A stretch of 64,000 nucleotides of DNA from an uncultured Fodinibius sp. (lineage in GTDB: Bacteria; Bacteroidota; Rhodothermia; Balneolales; Balneolaceae), in assembly GCA_913057775.1 (NCBI GenBank), contig CAJXOG010000007.1, positions 62,001-126,000 of the forward strand, in the 5' to 3' direction. A model generated the notes under the pieces. It had not been told where the DNA came from, ran no database searches, and saw only the letters and a program-made list of their open reading frames with translations. Positions 28,772 through 36,771 of the stretch are shown here, piece after piece; within the stretch, counting starts at the first letter, position 1; each line of letters begins with the position of its first letter. The translations under genes and the position numbers were made by a program.

Positions 28772-29596
28772 ATGGAAATTGCTTACATTTTAGGTACAAT
28801 TCTTAGTGGTGCAGCTGCAGTTCTTGCTTGGTTAGCAAAGATATATTGGAGTAAGGAATACATTTCTGCAAAAGACGAGATAATAAAAGCAAAAGAAGCA
28901 CAAATAGAGCAATTAAAATCTCAGGTTCAACACTACAAAGATTTAACTCCTATGAAAATTCGGGAGTACTTTGAAAGTATGAAAGAACAACTAGAAGAGT
29001 ATAATGACTCTTTACAACGAAAGTTAGAGAATACTAAGGACCAGCTTGAAAAAAAGAATGAAGAACTAAAGAAACTTGAACAGTATGACCAAGAAAAAGC
29101 TAGTACCATTGCTAATATTAAAGATGAAAAGGAGAAACTGGAAGAACAGGTTTCAGAACTAGAAACAGATCTTGAGAAACTTAGAATTAACGAAGAAGAG
29201 TTTAACACTATTAAAATTCCTAAAATTGACACTTCTGCTTTTGCTAATGCCGCAAAGGTAATAAATGAATCAATGAATGAAAGTTTAGGAAGACAACTTG
29301 CTCAGATTTCAAACTCAATGGAGTATTTGAAAGGAATCACTCCTAAACTGCCTTTAGAAACTGATGAAGAAAAGAAAATGGCTCTTTGGTTTTTAAATAA
29401 ATTTGAAGATCCAGCAAATAGTGTACCCTACGAATCTAAAGAAGGTGGTTACCAATACAAGGGAAATGAACCATATAATGCTAGAGAAGTTTTGAGCGAA
29501 AAATTCCAAGATGTCGATCAAGAAGTAATTGAATCTGTAGTCGATTATTTAGAAGGAATTTCCCTTGAATGGGTAAAGAAAGATAGATTCCAATAA
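28772..29596 (+). CDS. Membrane-anchored long coiled-coil protein, unknown
   Basis: At 274 residues it has one N-terminal membrane helix (residues 4-26, YILGTILSGAAAVLAWLAKIY), a long charged coiled coil (about 30-145), a linker and a small C-terminal domain (about 195-274) containing KKMALWFLNKFEDPANSV. No family was recognised. A membrane anchor plus coiled coil beside nuclease genes recalls sensing or effector parts of defence systems, but this is inference. Between this gene and the previous one lies an imperfect hairpin (about 28700-28735). Confidence 0.7.
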   Translation: MEIAYILGTILSGAAAVLAWLAKIYWSKEYISAKDEIIKAKEAQIEQLKSQVQHYKDLTPMKIREYFESMKEQLEEYNDSLQRKLENTKDQLEKKNEELKKLEQYDQEKASTIANIKDEKEKLEEQVSELETDLEKLRINEEEFNTIKIPKIDTSAFANAAKVINESMNESLGRQLAQISNSMEYLKGITPKLPLETDEEKKMALWFLNKFEDPANSVPYESKEGGYQYKGNEPYNAREVLSEKFQDVDQEVIESVVDYLEGISLEWVKKDRFQ

Positions 29597-29739
29597 GTTT
29601 ATGCTAAACTGCATAATTAATTCACCATGCAAACATGCATGTTTTGTTTTCTGAATACCGAATAGTAAAATAGTAATTTAACTTTCAGCAATACGAGAAA
29701 CGTTAAATGTAATGATGATAAGATTTAATAAATTCCGAT

Positions 29740-30600
29740 ATGAGAAAATCGCTTTTTCTTAATGGAGTTTACGAGAGTGTTCTGGAAGAAATTTTAGAAG
29801 CCCAGAAAGAATATCCTAATAAGATATTTTACCTACAGCCGTATTCCAGTCATACTATAAGGCTATTGGCAGATAATGCTCCAAGTGAAAAAAAACCTAT
29901 CCCTCTTTACATTTCTACTACCACTGATTTAGACAAGATCTGTTTTGAGGCTAAAGTTGTAGGCTGGGAAAATAAACAAGAACTTTCTCAAGTACGGTTA
30001 GATGAATTAAATAAGCATATAAAACAGTATCAGCCAAATGAAGAAGAAATTTATTTAAAAGTTGGCGATTCAGAATGTATCAATCTAATATCAATATGTG
30101 ACCTCAACCGTTTACCTAATAAATACTCAGTTAAGAACCTTATAAAAACTGGTAATGATGAACCGCTAAAACCGAGAGCTCAACCTGGGAAATGGTCCTA
30201 TGTAAAAGAATTACCAGAATGGTTACGATTAGAAAAGTCAACGACAGAAGAAAACCTCCAAGAGGAACTTGACAAAGGAATTGAAGAATCAACAAATCTC
30301 GACGATGAAACTAGAAGAAGACGCATCTCTAAAGCTTCTGAAAAACCTGAACCCATACAAGTCATCTCAAAGGGTTATCGAAGAAATCCAGACGTAATTG
30401 TAGAGGTTTTAAAAAGAGCAGATGGAAAATGCGAAAGATGCGGTAATAAAGCCCCTTTCAAAAGAGCTTCCGATGGGTCTCCTTACTTAGAAGTCCACCA
30501 TTGGACCCCCCTGTCTGAAGGGGGAAGTGACACCGTAAATAATGCAGGAGCTCTGTGCCCAAATTGCCATAGAGAAGTTCATTATGGTAATTCTAGTTAA
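29740..30600 (+). CDS. HNH endonuclease with N-terminal recognition domain
   Basis: The 286-residue protein has an N-terminal domain (residues 1-160; FLNGVYESVLEEIL, PIPLYISTTTDL, VVGWENKQ) that looks like the modified-base recognition regions of McrA-type enzymes, a linker, and a C-terminal HNH nuclease. The HNH part has two CxxC knuckles (CERCG and CPNCH) and the catalytic EVHHWTPLSEGG with a downstream N and H. Similar proteins cut DNA carrying modified cytosines. A 13-base gap separates it from the next gene, suggesting an operon with the zinc-ribbon protein. Confidence 0.8.
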   Translation: MRKSLFLNGVYESVLEEILEAQKEYPNKIFYLQPYSSHTIRLLADNAPSEKKPIPLYISTTTDLDKICFEAKVVGWENKQELSQVRLDELNKHIKQYQPNEEEIYLKVGDSECINLISICDLNRLPNKYSVKNLIKTGNDEPLKPRAQPGKWSYVKELPEWLRLEKSTTEENLQEELDKGIEESTNLDDETRRRRISKASEKPEPIQVISKGYRRNPDVIVEVLKRADGKCERCGNKAPFKRASDGSPYLEVHHWTPLSEGGSDTVNNAGALCPNCHREVHYGNSS

Positions 30601-30613
30601 ACCTTAATTAAAT

Positions 30614-31105
30614 ATGGATTTTCAAAAAAAGGGTTATTGGTGGGAATGCACAGAATGTGGATTTTCTAAAAAGGATCCAACGATAGTTAAAGTAATTCAA
30701 CAGCTACGCTTTGAATCATGGAATCAAGAACTTCTTAACCAAAGTTGCCCTCAAAACAACTGTCATGGCATCTTAAAAATCGCTTTTTATAGAGATCTCA
30801 AAGAAAAGGATACTGCATTGGTACAACACATAGTTGGAATATCTTTTGATGACAAGATTAGAGAACCAACTGATTCACCTTTCGGTAAGCTTCAAACAGT
30901 TATTGATTTTCTGCCAATGATGTGGGAATGGAATCTCAAAGACTCTGGTGAAGAATCTTCTTATTTTGATTTGAAGCATATGAGCTTACATAACCCAAAT
31001 GTTCAAACATTAACAAATATAGTCTCACTTTCTGAAAAAGAATTAAGCAGGCTCATATCTATTTACCGTGAGAAGACAGGGAAATCCTTTCTAAATAACA
31101 TCTAA
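30614..31105 (+). CDS. Putative zinc-ribbon protein, unknown function
   Basis: This 163-residue protein begins with a likely zinc ribbon: WECTECGFSKK and, about 35 residues later, CPQNNCHG provide four cysteines. The rest is a mixed fold with MMWEWNLKD near 110 and no known motif. It follows the HNH gene by 13 bases and precedes a small membrane protein by 31 bases, so the three could be one unit. No function can be assigned. Confidence 0.65.
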   Translation: MDFQKKGYWWECTECGFSKKDPTIVKVIQQLRFESWNQELLNQSCPQNNCHGILKIAFYRDLKEKDTALVQHIVGISFDDKIREPTDSPFGKLQTVIDFLPMMWEWNLKDSGEESSYFDLKHMSLHNPNVQTLTNIVSLSEKELSRLISIYREKTGKSFLNNI

Positions 31106-31136
31106 TTAATTTCATCATTCTTTAGACAAAATTAAT

Positions 31137-31709
31137 ATGGACAGACAAAAACTTGTTGTTTGGATTTTTGGGTTCATAACATTAATTGTTTGCTCTTTTT
31201 TCTATTTTAGGAGTAATCGCTTTGTCCTTCAAAATGAAAAGGGAGAGATTTCTTATAAAATAGATCAATGGACAGGTGAAACTTGGGTATTGTCTGGAGA
31301 TCAACAAACGAAAGTCAAAGATCCTGATTCCAATATCGAAGAAAACAAAATAGTAGATAAGTCTACCGCTATTACAAGAGTTGAGAATGCAAATATTCTA
31401 AGTCCATATTATACTAATGAACATGTTATTAATTCAAGATTAGAAGACCTCTCAGGGTCCTTGAATATTATCGGTTGGGATGCCCAAAAAATTGATCAGC
31501 AAACATTTTTAGTCACCTATAAATATAAACTTAATGACAAATTAAGGGGATATCATTTCGAGGTTAATACTAAAGCAGATATTATTAGGAACGTTCATTC
31601 TGATACAACTTTAAAGAAAAAATATAATATCGACTTCTTTGATTTACCAGATAAAGTAAAAGGCGACTTAACAGAAAAATTCTTGAAAGAGATAAGAAAA
31701 AGTAAATAA
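31137..31709 (+). CDS. Single-pass membrane protein, unknown function
   Basis: The 190-residue protein has an N-terminal membrane helix at about residues 7-24 (VVWIFGFITLIVCSFFYF) and a soluble domain exposed on the far side of the membrane, with a short internal repeat-free mixed fold. No motif was recognised. It is the third gene of the possible HNH transcript. The 141 bases after it hold nothing that I could identify. Confidence 0.65.
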   Translation: MDRQKLVVWIFGFITLIVCSFFYFRSNRFVLQNEKGEISYKIDQWTGETWVLSGDQQTKVKDPDSNIEENKIVDKSTAITRVENANILSPYYTNEHVINSRLEDLSGSLNIIGWDAQKIDQQTFLVTYKYKLNDKLRGYHFEVNTKADIIRNVHSDTTLKKKYNIDFFDLPDKVKGDLTEKFLKEIRKSK

Positions 31710-31850
31710 TACAGCCTTGGAAGATATGTACTTAGCTACCACTCATTGGCTTTTCAACTCTTCGCTAATCCATTTACTACAAGTTTAAAATTACGCACGC
31801 ATTTTATATTCAATTCGATTTGACTACAAGTCAAACAGAACTCCATTAGC

Positions 31851-32672
31851 ATGAATAATTATTACGTTTATGTTTATATAGATCCAAGAAACTTTGAAGA
31901 ATTTTATTTTGGTAAAGGCAAAGGATCCAGAAAAAATGCTCATTTAAATGATGATTCGGATTCTGAAAAAGCTAATCGGATTGCCTCAATAAAAGATGAA
32001 GGGCTTGAACCAATAATTCGAGTAATTGCTAAAGATCTCTCTAAAAAAGAAGCTTTGCTTATTGAAAAAACATTGCTCTGGAAGCTTGGTCGCAACCTTA
32101 CTAATATATCATCAGGGCATTTTAAAAATAAATTCAGACCACATAATACTCTACATTTAGAACTAAATAATTTCGATTACGAAAATGGTATTTATTACTA
32201 TGTAGTAGGTGAAGATAGTAAAAATGAAAAAAGAAACTGGGATGACTATAGAGAACTTGGGTTTATATCCGCTGGTCAAGGAGTTAAGTATAAAAACTAT
32301 ATAAAAGGGTTTAATCCTGGTGATATTTTCGCTGCATACCTAAGACAGAATAAACGCTCCGATGGTTTTGGCTATGTTGGAATCGGAAGAATAATTCAAG
32401 AAGCAAAGCCAGTACGTGAAGTGCAAATTGATGGGAAACCTCTTATAGATTACGATCTAAGAGGGAATATGTACAAGAATATCGAATCGGATGAACTTTG
32501 TGAATATGTTGCACTAGTTGAATGGATTAGAGCTGTAGAAAGCTCCGAAGCTAAATGGGAACCAGGGCTTTTTACCAATCAGAATATTCGTACTAAACTC
32601 GATAAGCAGACTGAAACTATAGAGTTCTTAGAAAATACATTCCAAGTTAATCTTAGAGAGCTTGTTGCGTAA
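31851..32672 (+). CDS. GIY-YIG nuclease fused to a PUA/EVE-like reader domain
   Basis: The 273-residue protein has two parts. Residues 1-95 form a LEM-3-like GIY-YIG nuclease: YYVYVYIDPRN, then FYFGKGKGSR with the catalytic arginine, and EALLIEKTLLW with the metal-binding glutamate. Residues 105-273 form an EVE/PUA-like domain: RNWDDYRELGFISAGQG, then FNPGDIFAAYLRQ, YVGIGRIIQEAKP and CEYVALVEW. Such domains bind modified bases in nucleic acids, so the fusion looks like a modification-dependent nuclease. The second domain is assigned by pattern only. It is followed by the first copy of the element's hairpin repeat. Confidence 0.7.
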   Translation: MNNYYVYVYIDPRNFEEFYFGKGKGSRKNAHLNDDSDSEKANRIASIKDEGLEPIIRVIAKDLSKKEALLIEKTLLWKLGRNLTNISSGHFKNKFRPHNTLHLELNNFDYENGIYYYVVGEDSKNEKRNWDDYRELGFISAGQGVKYKNYIKGFNPGDIFAAYLRQNKRSDGFGYVGIGRIIQEAKPVREVQIDGKPLIDYDLRGNMYKNIESDELCEYVALVEWIRAVESSEAKWEPGLFTNQNIRTKLDKQTETIEFLENTFQVNLRELVA

Positions 32673-32710
32673 AACACCTAACTAAGCAGAAAGTCCTTGC
32701 TTATCGTTAA

Positions 32711-32833
32711 TTCATCCATCCATACAAATAACATATACATTGGATAGATGGATAAGGAACAAGGCTAACTATACAAAAAATGCATTAAGGAGACGAACCT
32801 CTACATGAATTGCCAGCTTTTTATCTTTTTCCC
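32711..32833 (+). repeat. Island hairpin repeat, copy A
   Basis: The repeat starts with an inverted pair ATCCATC (32714-32720) and GATGGAT (32747-32753) around a spacer with ATATACATTGGAT. It continues with AAGGnG..ACCT (near 32787-32800) and ends in TGCCAG followed by a T-rich run. Copy B at 33731 aligns over its whole length. A and B are direct repeats flanking the EVE-like reader gene at 32889-33590. The end looks terminator-like. Confidence 0.65.
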
Positions 32834-32888
32834 TACAATCATTAGTGCACCCCTTATTATACAAGGTCTCTATACCACTTCTCAAATA

Positions 32889-33590
32889 CTATTCTGAAAG
32901 TTGATCTATCATCTGATCAATTGATCCATATTTGGCAAGCATTTTTTCGACATGATCTGTAGTTACACGTCTAAATCCTGGTACATCATAATTAGATTTA
33001 TATCCAAAGGCTTCAACCATTTTAACCCGGTCAATTTTGATAGGTTTAATTTCGTCCAAAACAAAAATCAACTCCCATGGTTTTCCAGGTGTTACATCCC
33101 ATAGGGCTTGACCAAAATCTTCATTTTCAAACTTATAAATTACTTTTCCAACAAAATTGAAGAATCCACTCCCAGTAATTTTAAACAATACATAGTCGTT
33201 TTTCTTCATAGTTCTGTAATATGCACGACTATTTTCATTCATTGCCCAACAGTGAAAACTTATATTTTCCCCAAGACTTTCTGACAAAGACTCAAATTGT
33301 TCTGAAGAGAGATATTTCTTTGCTGTTGAAAGATGTACACTACCTTTAATACTTGTTTTGATATTTTCTTCACTTGCTGGAGCAAGAAATATATCAAAAT
33401 CTAAAGCTTCACTATCCCTTTCTCGATTTTCATTAACTTCTGAACTTTTAAACATTTCGTCCTCCTCGTTATGTTCTTCATAAAAATCTAGTAGTCGTTC
33501 AATTACATTAGCTGGTGTATCAACTAGTGGTTCAGCATGCTTTTGTAATCTCAGAAAAACAGATTTCGGTATTCTTATTACCTTACTCAT
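32889..33590 (-). CDS. EVE/PUA-like reader protein with ribbon-helix-helix-like N-terminus
   Basis: This 233-residue protein has an N-terminal region (SKVIRIPKSVFLRLQKHA...) like the short DNA-binding leader of some restriction proteins, an acidic linker (43-62) and a C-terminal EVE-like reader domain: MNENSRAYYRTMKKNDYVLF, FFNFVGKVIYKFEN, QALWDVTPGKPWELIFVLDE and a final helix. No nuclease motif was seen. It is flanked by copies A and B of the hairpin repeat. It may supply recognition for a neighbouring nuclease, for example the divergent gene at 33921. Confidence 0.65.
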   Translation of the reverse strand: MSKVIRIPKSVFLRLQKHAEPLVDTPANVIERLLDFYEEHNEEDEMFKSSEVNENRERDSEALDFDIFLAPASEENIKTSIKGSVHLSTAKKYLSSEQFESLSESLGENISFHCWAMNENSRAYYRTMKKNDYVLFKITGSGFFNFVGKVIYKFENEDFGQALWDVTPGKPWELIFVLDEIKPIKIDRVKMVEAFGYKSNYDVPGFRRVTTDHVEKMLAKYGSIDQMIDQLSE

Positions 33591-33920
33591 AAACCCGGAA
33601 TTAAAGTAAATATTATTTGTTACAATGTAACACTATCTATTGATCTATGTCAATTTTATTTTGAAAGACGATGTCATAACACTTTTTAATGGGAAAATGT
33701 CAATCAGATAATTTTCATCAATGATCTAACTTATCCATCCATACAAACTGTATATACATTGGATAGATGTATGAGGATCTAAGCTTGTTTTACAATCAGC
33801 ACAATAAGGGGCATACCTGACCCCCAGCTGCCAGTTTTTGGCTTTTAAGCTTTCGTTCATTATTTAGAATCAAAATATTTTCTGTTCGCAGATTATTTGC
33901 TATTCATTTATGTACCTTAA
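33591..33920. other. Intergenic region carrying hairpin repeat copy B
   Basis: This 330-base divergent region separates the EVE-like reader gene (minus) from the PD-(D/E)XK gene (plus). It must hold both promoters. Apart from repeat copy B at 33731-33848, no gene or clear promoter box was recognised. Confidence 0.5.
33731..33848 (+). repeat. Island hairpin repeat, copy B
   Basis: The left arm ATCCATCCATACAAA (from 33733) and ATATACATTGGATAGATG match copy A nearly exactly. Conservation continues through AAGGGGCATACCT and TGCCAGTTTTTGGCTTTT at the 3' end. The middle of the element differs, but the short AGG/CCT pairing positions are kept, which suggests that structure is under selection. Confidence 0.65.
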
Positions 33921-34970
33921 ATGACGAAGAACCCTATGCCAAAAGACAAGATTTCTCGAATCTGCTGGAACACGGAAGGTTGGCGAAAGCCATCAGGTAA
34001 AGCTGGGAAAAGCAAAAATAAAGATTTATACGAATATCGTTTTGGATATGGTCATGAAGAATGGCTCTTAGATACTACGAAACTCATTGATGGTTGGCAC
34101 TACGCGTATTTGCAGTCGATCGGGCTACACCGCTCAAAATATATTGGAGAAAAATTCAATATATCATTGTATGCCATCAATAGTAAAACCAAGAGACGAT
34201 GGTGGATTGGACGAATCCTTGATGTTATAGTTACAACTCCCGAAGAATCCCAAGAGGTTTATGCTAATTATAGAAAAAGAGGATGGTTGAAAGAAATGGA
34301 GGAACAACTTCGCAATGTCAATGCAGATGTTAATGACTTTCGGGAAAATACAGTACCAGAAAACTTTGCCGTAATAAGGTTTCGACTTAAGTCGCTCGAC
34401 ATATTGGATACTCCTATGGAGTTTTCTAAAGATGATCCAGCTGTGTCCTCAAACTACTATAACCTTTTGAATAAAAAGCAATCACCTAAACTTCTTGCCA
34501 ATAAAAACCAGTTTGAATTCACCCCAGGTCACAAGCACAAGAAGGATTCAACAAAGTCGACTTATGAGGAACATTCTACCAAAGTTGATCTTGTTCATAA
34601 TCAGATCCAAACCAAAATATATCGACAACTTGCTAAAAAATATGGGGAGGGAAATGTAGGAACAGAACAAGATACAGGTTATGGTTCACAAATAGATCTT
34701 GTGGTAAAGAGCGATGAAGGCTTTATTTTTTATGAAATTAAAACATCGTACTCAGTTAGACTGTGTATTCGAAAGGGGTTATCTCAATTGCTTGAGTACG
34801 GTTACTATCCCAACACAGAAAATGCCGAAAAATTAATAATAGTTGCTCCTAAAAAAATAACAAAGGAAGCCATAAGATACATGAAATCATTAAGAAAGAA
34901 TTTTGACATTCCAGTTTATTATCAATGCTATAATCCTGAAACAGAAAGTTTAGAGAAAGTACTATATTAA
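33921..34970 (+). CDS. PD-(D/E)XK nuclease with unknown N-terminal reader-like domain
   Basis: The 349-residue protein has a C-terminal nuclease domain: GSQIDLVV (Asp259) and YEIKTSYS (Glu272, Lys274), with upstream helix VHNQIQTKIYRQLAKKY and downstream LSQLLEYGYYP. The N-terminal region (1-200) contains FGYGHEEWLLD and RRWWIGRILDVI, a pattern seen in several restriction-like proteins and resembling a modified-base reader; this is inference. The start ATG at 33921 is followed by a second ATG at codon 6. It diverges from the EVE-like reader gene. Confidence 0.75.
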   Translation: MTKNPMPKDKISRICWNTEGWRKPSGKAGKSKNKDLYEYRFGYGHEEWLLDTTKLIDGWHYAYLQSIGLHRSKYIGEKFNISLYAINSKTKRRWWIGRILDVIVTTPEESQEVYANYRKRGWLKEMEEQLRNVNADVNDFRENTVPENFAVIRFRLKSLDILDTPMEFSKDDPAVSSNYYNLLNKKQSPKLLANKNQFEFTPGHKHKKDSTKSTYEEHSTKVDLVHNQIQTKIYRQLAKKYGEGNVGTEQDTGYGSQIDLVVKSDEGFIFYEIKTSYSVRLCIRKGLSQLLEYGYYPNTENAEKLIIVAPKKITKEAIRYMKSLRKNFDIPVYYQCYNPETESLEKVLY

Positions 34971-35157
34971 GACGAAAGTATAACCAACTTTTCAAATGGG
35001 ATATGTTTTGCAAAGTTTTTACTACTCTTTGTGTATAATCTAATCTCCCATTAGGTGCTAATTCAACACTGAAGTTTTTGCTGGTTATGTCACCCCAAAT
35101 GTCGTTACAAAACTTAACGCACTCGAACTGCTAAACACCACATTAAAACCAGATAAA

Positions 35158-36126
35158 ATGCTTTGGAATAAAAAGAATAAATATTCAGAACTACCTTTCG
35201 ACAAAGAAGCAGAACTTGAAGATGCTGTTAATAAAGTAAAAGAAGTATTATTTGGGGAAAAAAGAATCTATCTCGATGACAAGAAAAAAATTGGCGAAAA
35301 GGGTAAAACCAATAATTTACCAGATGGTTACTTAATCGACTTAACTGATAGTCAAGATCCAAAAATTTTTGTAGTAGAAAATGACTTGGCAAGTCATCAA
35401 CACTTAAAACATATTGCGGTACAAATTCTCGAATTTTCTCTTTCCTTTGAATCCTCCAAAGTAAAAGTGAAGAATGTTATAAAAGAAATGCTACAGAGTA
35501 GACCGAAGGAATTAGAAAAGCTAAAAAGCTTTGCACAAAAAAATAAGTATGAAAATGTTGACTACCTATTGGAATCAATTATTCATAAAAAAGAATCCTT
35601 TAATGCCCTTCTCATCATTGATGAATTAAGTGATGAATTGGAAACAGTTCTCATTAGTAAATTTAAGTTTCCAGTAGAAGTAATCACTCTTAAGAGATAT
35701 CAGAACTCCAGTGATGAGATTTTATATGAGTTCGAACCCTTTTTATATGAAATAGATGAGGATACTAAAAAGATAGAGATATCAGATATTGATACAATTG
35801 TAGTACCAGCACATGAAGATACTTTCAAAGAAACCTTTGTAGAGCAAAACTGTTGGTATGCTATTCCCCTAAATTCGTCAATGATACCTAAAATAAAATA
35901 CATTGCAGCTTATCAAGTAGCCCCTATTTCCGCTATAACTCATATAGCCGAAGTCAAAAAGATTGAGCAATGGGAAGATACAAGTAAATATATTTTGCAT
36001 TTCAGCGAGCCGGCTAAAAAGATTGACGAAGTTAAATTACAATCAAGCAATAAGGCTCCTCAAGGTCCAAGATATTCGTCAAAAGAAAGGATATTTGAAG
36101 CAAATACTTTAGACGATTTGTTTTGA
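35158..36126 (+). CDS. Unknown protein with PD-(D/E)XK-like N-terminal motif
   Basis: At 322 residues, it has an N-terminal region that resembles a nuclease fold: LPDGYLID (Pro55, Asp56) followed by FVVENDL (Glu74, Asp76) and QILEF (Gln89). The usual lysine is replaced by aspartate. A middle section with IIDELSDELETVLISKFKFPVEVITL looks like a second alpha/beta unit. A C-terminal tail is basic. No family was recognised. A preceding intergenic gap of 187 bases carries no identified signal. Confidence 0.6.
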   Translation: MLWNKKNKYSELPFDKEAELEDAVNKVKEVLFGEKRIYLDDKKKIGEKGKTNNLPDGYLIDLTDSQDPKIFVVENDLASHQHLKHIAVQILEFSLSFESSKVKVKNVIKEMLQSRPKELEKLKSFAQKNKYENVDYLLESIIHKKESFNALLIIDELSDELETVLISKFKFPVEVITLKRYQNSSDEILYEFEPFLYEIDEDTKKIEISDIDTIVVPAHEDTFKETFVEQNCWYAIPLNSSMIPKIKYIAAYQVAPISAITHIAEVKKIEQWEDTSKYILHFSEPAKKIDEVKLQSSNKAPQGPRYSSKERIFEANTLDDLF

Positions 36127-36154
36127 TAATCTTAAGGGTTTCATCAATCCCCTA

Positions 36155-36391
36155 TTATTCAATAATTTCCCGTGAAAGTGGTTCCCATCTGTTAGCGATT
36201 TCTTTCAAGCTAAACCATTTAGAGTCAGTAGCATCAATGATATGAAATTCATCAGTATCGTGATAGTAGATTGTCACACTGCCACTTTCAAATTTGAATA
36301 AACTCCACATTACATCTCCACCTGAGTTGTAGAACAGGTCTTCCTTGGCATGATCAAACTTTTCTTTTAGTAATTTTTTATGCTTTTCCAT
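36155..36391 (-). CDS. Small conserved-looking protein, unknown
   Basis: A 78-residue soluble protein: an amphipathic charged N-terminal helix (KHKKLLKEKFDHAKEDLF), then beta strands with MWSLFKFESGSVTIYYHD and a C-terminal helix. Its start lies 7 bases after the stop of the next upstream small gene, so they form a two-gene unit. No family was recognised. Confidence 0.55.
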   Translation of the reverse strand: MEKHKKLLKEKFDHAKEDLFYNSGGDVMWSLFKFESGSVTIYYHDTDEFHIIDATDSKWFSLKEIANRWEPLSREIIE

Positions 36392-36398
36392 AATTGAT

Positions 36399-36602
36399 TC
36401 ATTTTTGGTTAGGTATTAATCTGTTCCGAATATCGTTTGCTCGGTTAAAAGCTTTTCTATCTTCCTTGTTATCCATCATGTGTTTATTATCATTTAGATG
36501 TTCTAAAGCCCTTTTCAGGTTATCTATTTCGCCATCATGTATCCAGTCTGCGAGCATGGGGAATCCAAGCTCTTCCAGTTCCAACAATAGGTTATCCATC
36601 AC
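36399..36602 (-). CDS. Small helical protein, unknown
   Basis: This 67-residue protein is almost wholly helical and charged (LLLELEELGFPMLADWIHDG, then KRALEHLNDNKHMMDNKED). It is the first gene of a short minus-strand pair and diverges from the Dcm gene; a perfect inverted repeat lies between them. It could be a regulator or an inhibitor, but no motif supports either. Confidence 0.55.
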   Translation of the reverse strand: MMDNLLLELEELGFPMLADWIHDGEIDNLKRALEHLNDNKHMMDNKEDRKAFNRANDIRNRLIPNQK

Positions 36603-36633
36603 AAAATCCTTTTATTTAAGCTGAAAAAATTGT

Positions 36634-36651
36634 GTGACAATACGTTGTCAC
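36634..36651. promoter_or_regulatory. Perfect palindrome in the divergent Dcm promoter region
   Basis: GTGACAA-TACG-TTGTCAC is a perfect 18-base inverted repeat with 7-base arms. It lies 31 bases upstream of the 36602 start and 120 bases upstream of dcm, where an operator for control of the methylase or the small genes would be expected. Confidence 0.5.
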
Positions 36652-36771
36652 TTATCGTGCTTACTATATATGCTATATTAGTAAAAGGAAGTCTTTTAAT
36701 TCCAAACAATAATTTATTAATTAGTTCAGCAACAGTTAATAAGCTATTCGCAACTTCTTTATTTTTATCAA

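Noticed and set aside
32711-33848. Hairpin repeats A and B as integron attC sites
   Set aside because: The RYYYAAC and GTTRRRY core sites are absent and the element integrase is a standard tRNA-targeting tyrosine recombinase, not IntI.
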